Source: an uncultured Spirochaetales bacterium (GTDB taxonomy: Bacteria; Spirochaetota; Spirochaetia; Treponematales; Treponemataceae). Taken from it: a DNA stretch of 12,073 nucleotides. Below the pieces are notes generated by a model, which worked only from the letters and a program-made list of their open reading frames with translations, searched no databases and was not told where the DNA came from. Position numbers and translations under genes: made by a program. How positions within the stretch are numbered: the stretch's first letter is position 1; every line of letters starts with the position of its first letter. Below, in pieces: positions 1-6,090 of the stretch. Where the stretch lies: NCBI GenBank assembly GCA_946061495.1, contig CAMGSV010000058.1, forward strand, positions 1-12,073, read 5' to 3'.

Positions 1-2
1 CC

Positions 3-122
3 TATTTCACTTCATCTCGTGTTGCCGCCACCGGCTTTGTCCCCCCGGTAAAACTAGAGGATGGCCTGAAACAAACGATTGAGTATGAATTCATAAATAA
101 AAATTCAAGGTCATACCTTTAG
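3..122 (+). CDS. C-terminal end of a probable NAD-dependent sugar-nucleotide epimerase/dehydratase (partial)
   Basis: The frame is open from the window edge to a TAG at 120-122 and gives 39 residues. The segment reads SSRVAATGFVPPVKLEDGL followed by KQTIEY. This matches the usual end of extended short-chain dehydrogenases of the NAD-dependent epimerase family, where a 'G(W/F)xPxxxLexGLxxTixW' motif closes the substrate-binding domain. Such enzymes modify nucleotide sugars for cell-surface polysaccharides. Catalytic residues and the Rossmann fold lie upstream of the window, so the substrate cannot be named. The gene converges on the hflKC operon and is followed by the hairpin at 167-197. The call rests on one short motif. 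Confidence 0.5.
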   Translation, partial: YFTSSRVAATGFVPPVKLEDGLKQTIEYEFINKNSRSYL

Positions 123-166
123 CTGTGAATAAAAAAGGTTTTCCTTATACCTTCTCCCACAAAAAG

Positions 167-197
167 AAGCCCCTGGTCGGTTCTCCACCAGGGGCTT
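167..197. terminator. Bidirectional intrinsic terminator
   Basis: An 11-bp perfect stem (167-177 with 187-197, core AGCCCCTGGT/ACCAGGGGCT) closes a 9-base loop. On the + strand it is followed by TTTCTCTTT. On the minus strand the stem is followed by a T-rich run (CTTCTTTTTG). It lies between two convergent transcription units, the epimerase fragment and the minus-strand hflKC operon, which fits a shared terminator. Folding energy was not computed. Confidence 0.8.
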
Positions 198-265
198 TCT
201 CTTTCAACTCCACAACGCCTAAAACTTACTTACCGTTATTTTCCAACCAACAACCGTTCTTTTCT

Positions 266-292
266 CAATGGGAAGCCATCAGTTTCCCATTG
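266..292 (-). other. Stem-loop 3' of the hflKC operon
   Basis: A 9-bp perfect inverted repeat (CAATGGGAA at 266-274, TTCCCATTG at 284-292) with a 9-base loop lies 35 bases past the stop of the last minus-strand gene. No T-run follows on either strand, so it is not a canonical intrinsic terminator. It could protect the 3' end of the operon message, while the stronger hairpin at 167-197 ends transcription. The role is inferred. Confidence 0.45.
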
Positions 293-327
293 CAATAAGC
301 CAGGTGGTGCGGAACGTGCCGCTGCCG

Positions 328-1971
328 TCAAAACTCCTGCCGGATTGCCACCACCTGCCAGCAGCCCTTCCTGAACTCCAGTGTCAGCTGGTCATGGTGG
401 CTTTCCACGGTGATGGTGCCAGGGCCGCTGCTGTACACCAGGTCGTAGGTGGCTACAGCCGCAAGCTGCTGGCCTTCCCGGGCAGTCTCCTCCTGGGCAG
501 ATTGGATGTCCGCCCTGTCCCTCCGTTGCGGTGGATAGCAGGGAAGGAGGGGTGTGTCCTCCTCTTTGGCAGCATCCTGCTGCAACGTACTGCTTTCCAC
601 CATGGGGCGAGGGGCGTCATCAAGCTGCAAATGGAAGTTATCGATTCCGTAGACCCATAGCTGTCCCTGTTGAAGGGGGGCGCCCGCCTCGTCTTGGGAC
701 TTCTGCCACTGCTGGAGCTGTCGCCAGTGTTCCGGAGTCAATATGCGGGAGGTGGGATTCATGCCTGCCCGCATCCTATTAGCCACAAAGAAATTGGACA
801 ACCGCTCAAGAAATTCCTTGACACCCGCCTCCCTATGGCCGTCCTTGGAGACCATGGCTTTGGCCATCACCAGATTCTGCTCCTCCAGGGCGGTGTACAC
901 CACCCTGCACACTTGACTGGGGGTAAGGCCATAGGCTACATATTCCTGATGCCAGTCCTTGAGCCTGATGCCTCCCGCCAGAGTGGCTGCCACCAGCAGG
1001 GCTGCTCCTACCTTGATCCAGGTGCTGTACCGCCGAGCCATTCGCTGCCGTTTCAGCCGTTTTCCTTGCTGCCTGCAAAAAGCTTCCCGTCGCTGTGTGA
1101 TTTTCCTCTTCTCCTCCTGACTCAGCTCCTCCACCAGCGTTCCTGTCCCCAGTTCTTCCAGCATTCCAGCCAGCAGCAGGGGAGCTGCTGTTTCCTGCGG
1201 CCTCTTGTTGAGGGATTTTTTGGTGGTGGCGGCTTTTGTGGCTTCTGTTTTCCTGGAACCAAGCCGCAGGTTCCGATTTACGGCGGCGGCCAGCGGGGGA
1301 TTGACCCCGGGAACCGCCAGCTCCAGAGGCAAGAAATGCTGGTCCCGGTAGTCATCCAGCCGGCGCTGTGGGTCAAGCTCTGGAAAGGGAAGCCCTTCCT
1401 CCTGGATGGGCCGGGTTCTGGCGAGAAACTGGTAGAGATAGACCGATTGGCTGAAGGCTGCCGCCTCCTCACCTTCCAGTAGGGGATTGATGTAACAGCC
1501 CGCCAGTTGGCTTTGTTCTTGAGGGAGCCTGCTCTCCATTGCCCGCCGGAACAGGGTGGGGGGCAGGAAGAGGATGCTGGGCTGGCCAGATTCATCTCTG
1601 CCTAGGAGGATTTGTGCGGGTCCTGCAAACTGGAAGCCGGGCGTGTGTCGCAGCACCAGCTCCATGGCTTCCAGTACCTGGGCTAGCAGGAATTTCGTCA
1701 GGAGTGCAATTGTGGGTCCGGACTTCTGGCGGTTGCCAGATCCGTGCAGCAGCTGGTGGAGGGTGACCCCTTGGAAGCCGGGGCCAGCTATGGTGATGGT
1801 CTCCTCCAGCTGGATGACTTCGCTGAAGCGCCAGCTGGTGAGTTTGGAGTTTGCCACCAAGAAGCCCTCCTCCTCCAAAAAGGGGAGGAGACGGGCTTTG
1901 GCAAAGTCACGCTGGCTCATGCCCATGTCCAGCAGAAGCCGCTTGTCACTGATGGTCAGCAGGAAGCCCAT
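328..1971 (-). CDS. Membrane protein with a degenerate kinase-like N-terminal region and an NTF2-like C-terminal region, function unknown
   Basis: This is a 547-residue protein with no family I can name. Residues 1-235 suggest a protein-kinase-like C-lobe: a helix like 'LLAQVLEAMELVLRHT' (95-110), a beta hairpin ILLGRDE...SILFLP (121-137) where catalytic and metal loops would lie, then GCYINPLLEGEEAAAFSQSVYLYQFLARTRPI (158-189), which resembles the DxxSxGxxLYxxxTGxxPF helix. No HRD or DFG is present, so it would be a pseudokinase. Residues 240-318 are charged. One membrane segment spans about 319-336. Residues 345-547 (opening TPSQVCRVVYTALEEQN, closing LTLEFRKGCWQVVAIRQEF) look NTF2/DUF4878-like. 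The start has GGGAG eight bases upstream, and the gene begins 12 bases after the hflC stop. It is therefore the third gene of the hflKC operon and may act with HflK/HflC. The fold assignments are inferences from pattern. Confidence 0.8.
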   Translation of the reverse strand: MGFLLTISDKRLLLDMGMSQRDFAKARLLPFLEEEGFLVANSKLTSWRFSEVIQLEETITIAGPGFQGVTLHQLLHGSGNRQKSGPTIALLTKFLLAQVLEAMELVLRHTPGFQFAGPAQILLGRDESGQPSILFLPPTLFRRAMESRLPQEQSQLAGCYINPLLEGEEAAAFSQSVYLYQFLARTRPIQEEGLPFPELDPQRRLDDYRDQHFLPLELAVPGVNPPLAAAVNRNLRLGSRKTEATKAATTKKSLNKRPQETAAPLLLAGMLEELGTGTLVEELSQEEKRKITQRREAFCRQQGKRLKRQRMARRYSTWIKVGAALLVAATLAGGIRLKDWHQEYVAYGLTPSQVCRVVYTALEEQNLVMAKAMVSKDGHREAGVKEFLERLSNFFVANRMRAGMNPTSRILTPEHWRQLQQWQKSQDEAGAPLQQGQLWVYGIDNFHLQLDDAPRPMVESSTLQQDAAKEEDTPLLPCYPPQRRDRADIQSAQEETAREGQQLAAVATYDLVYSSGPGTITVESHHDQLTLEFRKGCWQVVAIRQEF

Positions 1972-1983
1972 CCGTCCTTCTCC

Positions 1984-2967
1984 CTAGCGCCGTCCGTCCG
2001 AGTCGTACAGGTACTTGAAGTAGTCCATGTTGGTGCTGTAGGTGGCGTCGAAGTTGGGGAGGGTGGCCTTGTAGGACTCCAGGCTCTTCCAGAAGGTGTA
2101 GAACTCAGGGTCCTTGGCGTAGGCCTCGGCATAGATGCGGCTGGCCTCGGCGTCGGCCCGTCCCTTCTCCTCCTCGGCCTTCTTGTAGGCCTCGGACTGG
2201 ATGGTGAGCTTCTCCTTCTCCAGCTTGCCCATCCAGTCGGCCTTCTTTCCCTCGCCCAGCGAGCGGTAGGCCTGGGCCACCTGGTTGCGCTCCTTGATCA
2301 TGCGGTTGTAGACGCTTTCGGTGAGCTCGTCGGAGTACTTGATCTGCCGGGGCACGATGTCGATGAGCTCGATGCCGTACTCGCTGATCATCTTGCGGGC
2401 CTCCTCCGCCATCTCGTTGCTCAGCTGCCGCCGTCCCTTGGCCACCGCCTCGGACTGGGTGCTGACGTTCACCAGGGCCTCGATCTGGGCGGTCTCCTCA
2501 TCCTCCATGGCCACCAGTGGATTGGTGGTGGTCTGCTCGTTGATGATGTTGGAGCTGCGCACCACCTCCGCCAGCCGGTTCTGGGTGATGATGGTTCTGG
2601 TGGCGGAGTCGATGATGTCGCTGAGGCGGTTGTTGGCTGCCTCCAGGGTCTTGAAGGACTGGTAGAACAGGCCGGGGTCGGAGATCCGCCAACGGCTGGT
2701 GGTGTCCACGATGATGAACTGGTTCTCCTTGGTGGGAATCCGCTGGGAGTCGCCGTCCAGGGAGAGAATCAGCTTGGGGTAGGTGGTGACCACATCCACC
2801 ACGGGAATCCTGATGTACAGTCCCGCATTGGTGCGGGTGCTGACAATCTGGCCGAAGCGTGTCACCACCGCCTGGTAGCCCTCGTTCACGATGTAGAAGG
2901 GGCCCATCATCAGGAAAATCACCAGCAGGGCCACCACAACGGCAATGCTTATCCATAGTTTCTTCAT
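1984..2967 (-). CDS. hflC: HflC, SPFH-domain subunit of the FtsH-regulating membrane complex
   Basis: A 327-residue protein with an N-terminal membrane anchor (about 5-27), an SPFH/band-7 domain (about 25-225, opening VNEGYQAVVTRFGQI), and an alanine- and glutamate-rich helical stretch (about 228-285). It ends with the HflC hallmark YAEAYAKDPEFYTFWKSLESYK (279-300). In other bacteria HflC pairs with HflK on the periplasmic face of the inner membrane and encloses FtsH, modulating its protease activity. Length is normal for the family (about 330). Its ATG overlaps the hflK stop by one base (TAATG). Its Shine-Dalgarno GGAGGTG lies inside the hflK 3' end, which implies coupled translation. ftsH is not in the window. 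Confidence 0.95.
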   Translation of the reverse strand: MKKLWISIAVVVALLVIFLMMGPFYIVNEGYQAVVTRFGQIVSTRTNAGLYIRIPVVDVVTTYPKLILSLDGDSQRIPTKENQFIIVDTTSRWRISDPGLFYQSFKTLEAANNRLSDIIDSATRTIITQNRLAEVVRSSNIINEQTTTNPLVAMEDEETAQIEALVNVSTQSEAVAKGRRQLSNEMAEEARKMISEYGIELIDIVPRQIKYSDELTESVYNRMIKERNQVAQAYRSLGEGKKADWMGKLEKEKLTIQSEAYKKAEEEKGRADAEASRIYAEAYAKDPEFYTFWKSLESYKATLPNFDATYSTNMDYFKYLYDSDGRR

Positions 2968-3935
2968 TATTGTGCACCTCCCAAAGGCTTCACGGGCAGC
3001 ACATTGTCCAGCTCCCCGTCGATGAGGGTGGAATTCTCCTTGGCGTTGAAGATTTCCTCCATGGTTTCGATGTACAGTCGCTCCCTGGTGACGGTGGGGG
3101 CCTTGCGGTACTCATCGTAGACGGCGTTGAATCGGGCCACGTCACCCTGGGCCTTGTTCACCCGCTCCACGGCATAGCCCTGGGCCACCTGGACCTGCCG
3201 GTCCGCCTCTCCCTGGGCCTTGGGAATCTCGGTGTTGTAGGCCTCCTTTCCCTCGTTGATGAAGCGGTTCATGTCCTGGATGGCCTTGTTCACGTCCTCG
3301 AAGGCATCCTGCACTCCCGCAGGGGGCACGATGTTCTGGAGCTTCACCGTCAGCACGTTGATGCCCAGTCCCAGCTGGGAAAAGTTGTCGTTCATCATCT
3401 CCTGGGCCAGGGTTTCGATGGAGGAGCGCTCGCTTCCCATCACGTCAAGGATGGCCCGGTCTCCCACCAGCATGTTCAGCACCGACTGGGAGATGTCCCT
3501 AATGGTCTTGGTTCGGTCCTTCACATTGAACAGCCAGGCGGCGGGATCCACAATCTTGTACTGGATGATCCACTCCACGTCCACAATGTTCAGGTCCCCG
3601 GTGAGCATCCGGGCCTCCTCCACGATGTTGTTCTCGTAGATGCCCTTGGTGCCGGCAGAGGAGACGGTCTTGAAGCCGAACTGCTCCGTCTGCACCACAT
3701 TGGCGGGGACATTGTAGTTTCGGTCCAGACCAAAGGGCAGCTTGAACTGCAATCCTGCGCCCACTGTGCGGGAATACTTTCCCAGCCGTGTCACCACCGC
3801 CTGCTCCGTGGCATCCACCACAAAGAAGCTGGTGAGGGCAGCGGATGCTGCCACCACAATCACCAGTCCCCACACCACAAAGGCCGGACTCAGCTTCTTC
3901 AGGCTCTTCACCTGCTTGAAGGGTCTCTCTGCCAT
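2967..3935 (-). CDS. hflK: HflK, SPFH-domain subunit of the FtsH-regulating membrane complex
   Basis: A 322-residue protein, first gene of a minus-strand operon with hflC. A short cytosolic N-terminus is followed by a membrane segment (about 17-39) and an SPFH domain that opens DATEQAVVTRLGKY (41-54). Typical HflK signatures follow: LTGDLNIVDVEWIIQYKIVDP (111-131), RDISQSVLNMLVGDR (146-160), VLTVKLQNIVPPAGVQDAFEDVNKA (194-218), and a helical region with QGEADRQVQVAQGYAVERVNKAQGD (241-265). It lacks the long glycine-rich N-terminus of the E. coli protein (about 420 residues), as many non-enterobacterial HflKs do. The start has GGAGG seven bases upstream. Together with HflC it is expected to form the FtsH cage. 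Confidence 0.95.
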   Translation of the reverse strand: MAERPFKQVKSLKKLSPAFVVWGLVIVVAASAALTSFFVVDATEQAVVTRLGKYSRTVGAGLQFKLPFGLDRNYNVPANVVQTEQFGFKTVSSAGTKGIYENNIVEEARMLTGDLNIVDVEWIIQYKIVDPAAWLFNVKDRTKTIRDISQSVLNMLVGDRAILDVMGSERSSIETLAQEMMNDNFSQLGLGINVLTVKLQNIVPPAGVQDAFEDVNKAIQDMNRFINEGKEAYNTEIPKAQGEADRQVQVAQGYAVERVNKAQGDVARFNAVYDEYRKAPTVTRERLYIETMEEIFNAKENSTLIDGELDNVLPVKPLGGAQ

Positions 3936-3971
3936 GTCGTTTCCTCCATAAATCGATATTCAATTATATTG

Positions 3972-4000
3972 AAGATACCAATACTTTTCTGGAAAAACAA
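3972..4000 (-). promoter_or_regulatory. Candidate promoter for hflKC
   Basis: Read on the minus strand, TTGTTT (4000-3995) is followed by 17 bases and TATCTT (3977-3972), with TGG directly before the -10 as in extended -10 promoters. A second possible -10, a perfect TATAAT (3968-3963), lies slightly closer to the gene but has no convincing -35. It sits within a 15-base inverted repeat, TTCAAT-TAT-ATTGAA (3959-3973), that could bind a regulator. Either start gives a leader of about 20-30 bases before hflK. Confidence 0.45.
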
Positions 4001-4045
4001 GGTGGCTGCCTTTCTTTTCCCTCGTTTTTTACCGTCCTTTCACAT

Positions 4046-4075
4046 TTGCCCTTTTTTAGAAAAAGGTGGTATAAT
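4046..4075 (+). promoter_or_regulatory. Promoter for the DUF4230 gene
   Basis: TTGCCC (4046-4051), an 18-base spacer and a perfect TATAAT (4070-4075), preceded by TGG as in an extended -10. Predicted transcription would begin near 4082. That leaves only about 10 untranslated bases, nearly all of them the GGAGG ribosome binding site of the ATG at 4092. It faces away from the hflKC promoter in the same spacer. Confidence 0.6.
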
Positions 4076-4091
4076 GACGATGGAGGAAAAT

Positions 4092-4784
4092 ATGGCACGG
4101 GAAAAGGTTTTGAGCGAGGATGAGGAGACCACCAAGAAGAAGCGGGGGAGGAAGAGCCAGGAAGGGAAGGAGCGAAGATCCAGGGGACCCAAGCGGTCTC
4201 AGAAAAAATCCTTCCTGAGCCGTCTTTTCACCAAGATTTTCCTGTGGCTGCTGCTGGTCGCCGTCATTCTGGTGGCCGGATGCTTCCTGTGGCAGAAGAT
4301 AAGCCAGGTGCAGGTGGAGAAGAAGTATGCCCTGGTGACCCAGGAGCTGCAGAGGTGCTCCGAGCTTACCACTGTGAAGATTTCCTACAGCGACATTGTC
4401 ACCCTCAAGAAGACAGCCGTCCTGGGCATGGCCAAAAGCTACAGCATCGTGAAATTCTCCGGTGTCATCCGCTGTGGCATCGAGAACCTGGGCAACTGCC
4501 GCATGTACATTGACGAGGGGGGCAAGGGCATCGTGCTGCGGATGCCACCCGCCACCGTACTGGGCAACGACATCCAGGAAATCTCCGTCTTTGACGAGCA
4601 GCAGAGCATCTTTGTCCCCATCTCCACCCAAGAGCTGCTGGACCAGGTGGAGATTGCCCGGGAGGACACCCTCAGAAAGGCCCTGGACGCAGGGATACTG
4701 GCGGATTCGGAGCAGCAGGCTCGCACCCTGCTCACCACCATCCTCACCAACATGGGCTTCCAGCGAATCACCATCCAGAACTGA
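4092..4784 (+). CDS. DUF4230 domain membrane protein
   Basis: A 230-residue protein. The first 45 residues are highly basic and hydrophilic (KKKRGRKS, RRSRGPKRSQKK), then one membrane segment (about 48-67) and a DUF4230-type domain (about 75-230). Matching stretches are CSELTTVKISYSDIVTLKK (89-107), SIVKFSGVIRCGIENL (118-133), MPPATVLGNDIQEISVFDEQQSIFVPIS (151-178) and a C-terminal helix ending MGFQRITIQN. The family's function is unknown; it is usually a single-pass envelope protein. I chose the ATG at 4092 because GGAGG (4082-4086) sits five bases upstream. In-frame ATGs at 4074 and 4080 lie on the predicted -10 or upstream of the predicted transcript start. The gene is divergent from hflKC and followed by a doubtful small ORF and a ViaA-like gene. 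Confidence 0.85.
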   Translation: MAREKVLSEDEETTKKKRGRKSQEGKERRSRGPKRSQKKSFLSRLFTKIFLWLLLVAVILVAGCFLWQKISQVQVEKKYALVTQELQRCSELTTVKISYSDIVTLKKTAVLGMAKSYSIVKFSGVIRCGIENLGNCRMYIDEGGKGIVLRMPPATVLGNDIQEISVFDEQQSIFVPISTQELLDQVEIAREDTLRKALDAGILADSEQQARTLLTTILTNMGFQRITIQN

Positions 4785-4790
4785 GGAGAC

Positions 4791-5024
4791 ATGGCGGAAA
4801 GAAAGAGAAAGGCTACCGTGGGGCAGCCCTTGCAGAGGAGGCCGAGCGCATCCGCCTCCCCAGACAGGTACCCGAAGGTAATCTGGGGGACTCCAAGGAA
4901 TCCGCCCATTTGCCCTGCCTCGATTCTAATCCAAGGATACAACAACTTTGAGACAGGGAAAACCGACCACACTACCCCTGACCATGCGTTCGGTGTTATC
5001 TTGATTCGCAAGCTGGGATTGTAG
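4791..5024 (+). CDS. Doubtful 77-residue ORF in the DUF4230-viaA spacer
   Basis: An ATG follows six bases after the DUF4230 stop, with GAGGAG overlapping that stop, though spacing to the ATG is tight. The frame stays open to a TAG at 5022-5024, which touches the ribosome binding site of the next gene. The product begins with basic residues (MAERKRK), is rich in proline, arginine and threonine, and has no membrane segment or motif I recognise. Another frame (about 4787-4945) also reads through without an ATG and has a plausible acidic, helical composition, so the real coding frame, if any, is unclear. It could be a decayed gene, an untranslated spacer or a small orphan protein. Confidence 0.25.
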   Translation: MAERKRKATVGQPLQRRPSASASPDRYPKVIWGTPRNPPICPASILIQGYNNFETGKTDHTTPDHAFGVILIRKLGL

Positions 5025-5034
5025 GAGGTCAAGG

Positions 5035-5934
5035 ATGGCCCACGGCAGAGTTTCAGACAAGTCCCGCCGCTTCTCCCTTCTGGCATTGCAGGAGCTGGCG
5101 GAGCTTCTGGGGAGGCAGGCTGCGGAAACTGCACGGTATGAGCGGGAGCTTCGGGACAAAATCGAGCTTCGCATCGAATACCGGCCAAAGCCCGCCTACC
5201 GGGGACAAATATCCGGCCTCCAGCTGGGGGGAGAGATTTCTGCAGCCCTGCCTTCCGAGCTTGCCCTGTACAGCAATCCGAGGACACAGCTGTATTTCGC
5301 CCAGAAATTCGCCGAGAAGAAGCTCTTGTCCTACGCCTACGTCCAGCGGCGGGGATACTCCAGGACGGAGTGCACCAAGGAGGAGGTGGAGGTCGCCATT
5401 GAGGAAAAGAAGGGGCCGGTCGTCATTTGCGTGGACACCTCCGGTTCCATGCAGGGTGTTCCGGAGCGGGTGGCCAAGACCATCACCTTTGCCCTCGCAA
5501 AGAAATGCCTTGAGGAGGAGCGGGGCTGCTATCTCATCTCCTTTTCCACCGGAATAGATGTGCAGGACATGTCTCTATTTAAAAGGAAGGATGGCCTGAA
5601 GGAGCTGGTGAATTTTTTGAGGAAGTCGTTCAACGGAGGTACCGATGTGGCTCCCGCCCTGCGCCATGGGCTGGAGCTGATGGGCAGCAAGGACTGGAAG
5701 CGTGCGGACCTCCTTCTGGTGAGCGATTTTGTCATGGACGGGCTGTCTCAGCAGCTGGTGGATGCAATCAAGGAACAGCAAGGCAACGGCACCTGCTTCT
5801 TCTCCCTTGTCATCGGTGAGTCAGGAAACACGGAGACCATCTCCTGCTTCGACGAGAACTGGTGCTACGACCCATCGGCACGAGGATCCATGGCCCACCT
5901 GGTTCGCCAGCTGGGAAAGCTCCACACCTCTTAG
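5035..5934 (+). CDS. ViaA-like von Willebrand factor A (VWA) domain protein, short form
   Basis: A 299-residue protein whose whole length parallels the C-terminal 60 percent of E. coli ViaA (about 480 residues). Shared landmarks are LQELAELLGR (18-27), SGLQLGGEISAALPSELAL (60-78), QKFAEKKLLSYAY (90-102), PVVICVDTSGSM (128-139), FNGGTDVAPALRHGLE (199-214), LLLVSDFVMDGLSQQLVD (226-243) and CFDENWCYDP (271-280). The metal-ion-dependent adhesion site is complete: D134, S136, S138, T203 and D231. ViaA is known to partner the AAA+ ATPase RavA, acting on respiratory complexes and membrane stress in enterobacteria. The helical N-terminal domain is missing, and no RavA/MoxR gene adjoins. AGGAGGT lies five bases before the ATG. 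An upstream in-frame stop at 5002 shows that this reading frame is not simply longer. Confidence 0.85.
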   Translation: MAHGRVSDKSRRFSLLALQELAELLGRQAAETARYERELRDKIELRIEYRPKPAYRGQISGLQLGGEISAALPSELALYSNPRTQLYFAQKFAEKKLLSYAYVQRRGYSRTECTKEEVEVAIEEKKGPVVICVDTSGSMQGVPERVAKTITFALAKKCLEEERGCYLISFSTGIDVQDMSLFKRKDGLKELVNFLRKSFNGGTDVAPALRHGLELMGSKDWKRADLLLVSDFVMDGLSQQLVDAIKEQQGNGTCFFSLVIGESGNTETISCFDENWCYDPSARGSMAHLVRQLGKLHTS

Positions 5935-5977
5935 TTTTGTGTCTATTACCTCCATTCACTCCATCATTCCCAGCTGG
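5907..5977 (+). repeat. Inverted repeat spanning the viaA stop codon
   Basis: CCAGCTGGGAA (5907-5917) and TTCCCAGCTGG (5967-5977) form a perfect 11-bp inverted repeat with a 49-base spacer, ending just after the ViaA-like gene. A weak run TTTGTCC follows. It may end or stabilise the upstream message, but the large loop and poor T-run make it a weak terminator. The core CCAGCTGG is itself a palindrome and common in genes here, so chance is possible. Confidence 0.35.
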
Positions 5978-5990
5978 TTTGTCCAAAAAC

Positions 5991-6020
5991 TTGACACCTC
6001 CCATCATTTCCCATTAGAAT
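5991..6020 (+). promoter_or_regulatory. Promoter of the phoH-HD-ybeY-corC-TPR operon
   Basis: A perfect TTGACA (5991-5996), an 18-base spacer and TAGAAT (6015-6020) match the sigma-70 consensus closely. The predicted start is near 6026-6027, about 52-61 bases before the two GTG start candidates of phoH. It is the only strong promoter seen upstream of the five-gene cluster. Confidence 0.75.
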
Positions 6021-6026
6021 GAAGGA

Positions 6027-6090
6027 ATGGTTTTGTGTTCATTTGGTTTGCACGAATTGATGGTCACAAAACCATGTAGTGATTTTTGTG
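6027..6090 (+). promoter_or_regulatory. phoH leader with two mutually exclusive hairpins
   Basis: ATGGTTTTGTG (6027-6037) and CACAAAACCAT (6065-6075) form a perfect 11-bp inverted repeat with a 27-base loop, beginning at the predicted transcription start. The CACAAAA part of the 3' arm (6065-6071) can also pair with TTTTGTG (6084-6090), which includes the GTG at 6088, a candidate start codon. The two pairings exclude each other. No Shine-Dalgarno sequence precedes either GTG. A start-stop pair ATGTAG (6074-6079) abuts the GTG at 6079. This could be a translational switch, a 5' stabilising hairpin, or DNA operators: GTTTTGTG also occurs at 5934-5941. The structure is seen in the sequence; the role is inferred. 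Confidence 0.5.

Noticed and set aside
266..292. Intrinsic terminator call for the hairpin after the minus-strand operon
   Set aside because: The stem is good but no T-run follows on either strand, so it is listed only as a stem-loop.
1744..2958. 404-residue + strand open frame opposite hflC
   Set aside because: It is antisense to unambiguous HflC sequence and is a low-complexity leucine, glycine, valine and histidine shadow.
2859..4091. Long + strand open frame running into the DUF4230 gene and antisense to hflK
   Set aside because: It lies opposite clear HflK coding sequence and its histidine-, leucine- and glycine-rich translation is typical of an antisense shadow in GC-rich genes. The promoter and ribosome binding site place the real start at 4092.
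4439..5287. 282-residue minus-strand open frame across the 4785-5034 stretch
   Set aside because: It overlaps the DUF4230 and ViaA-like genes on the opposite strand at both ends, shows no recognisable domain, and has no convincing ribosome binding site or promoter.
5959..6013. Imperfect direct repeat (CTCCATCATTCCCA at 5959 and CTCCCATCATTTCCCA at 5998) near the phoH promoter
   Set aside because: It is pyrimidine-rich, contains length differences and shows no regular spacing, so chance similarity is likely.
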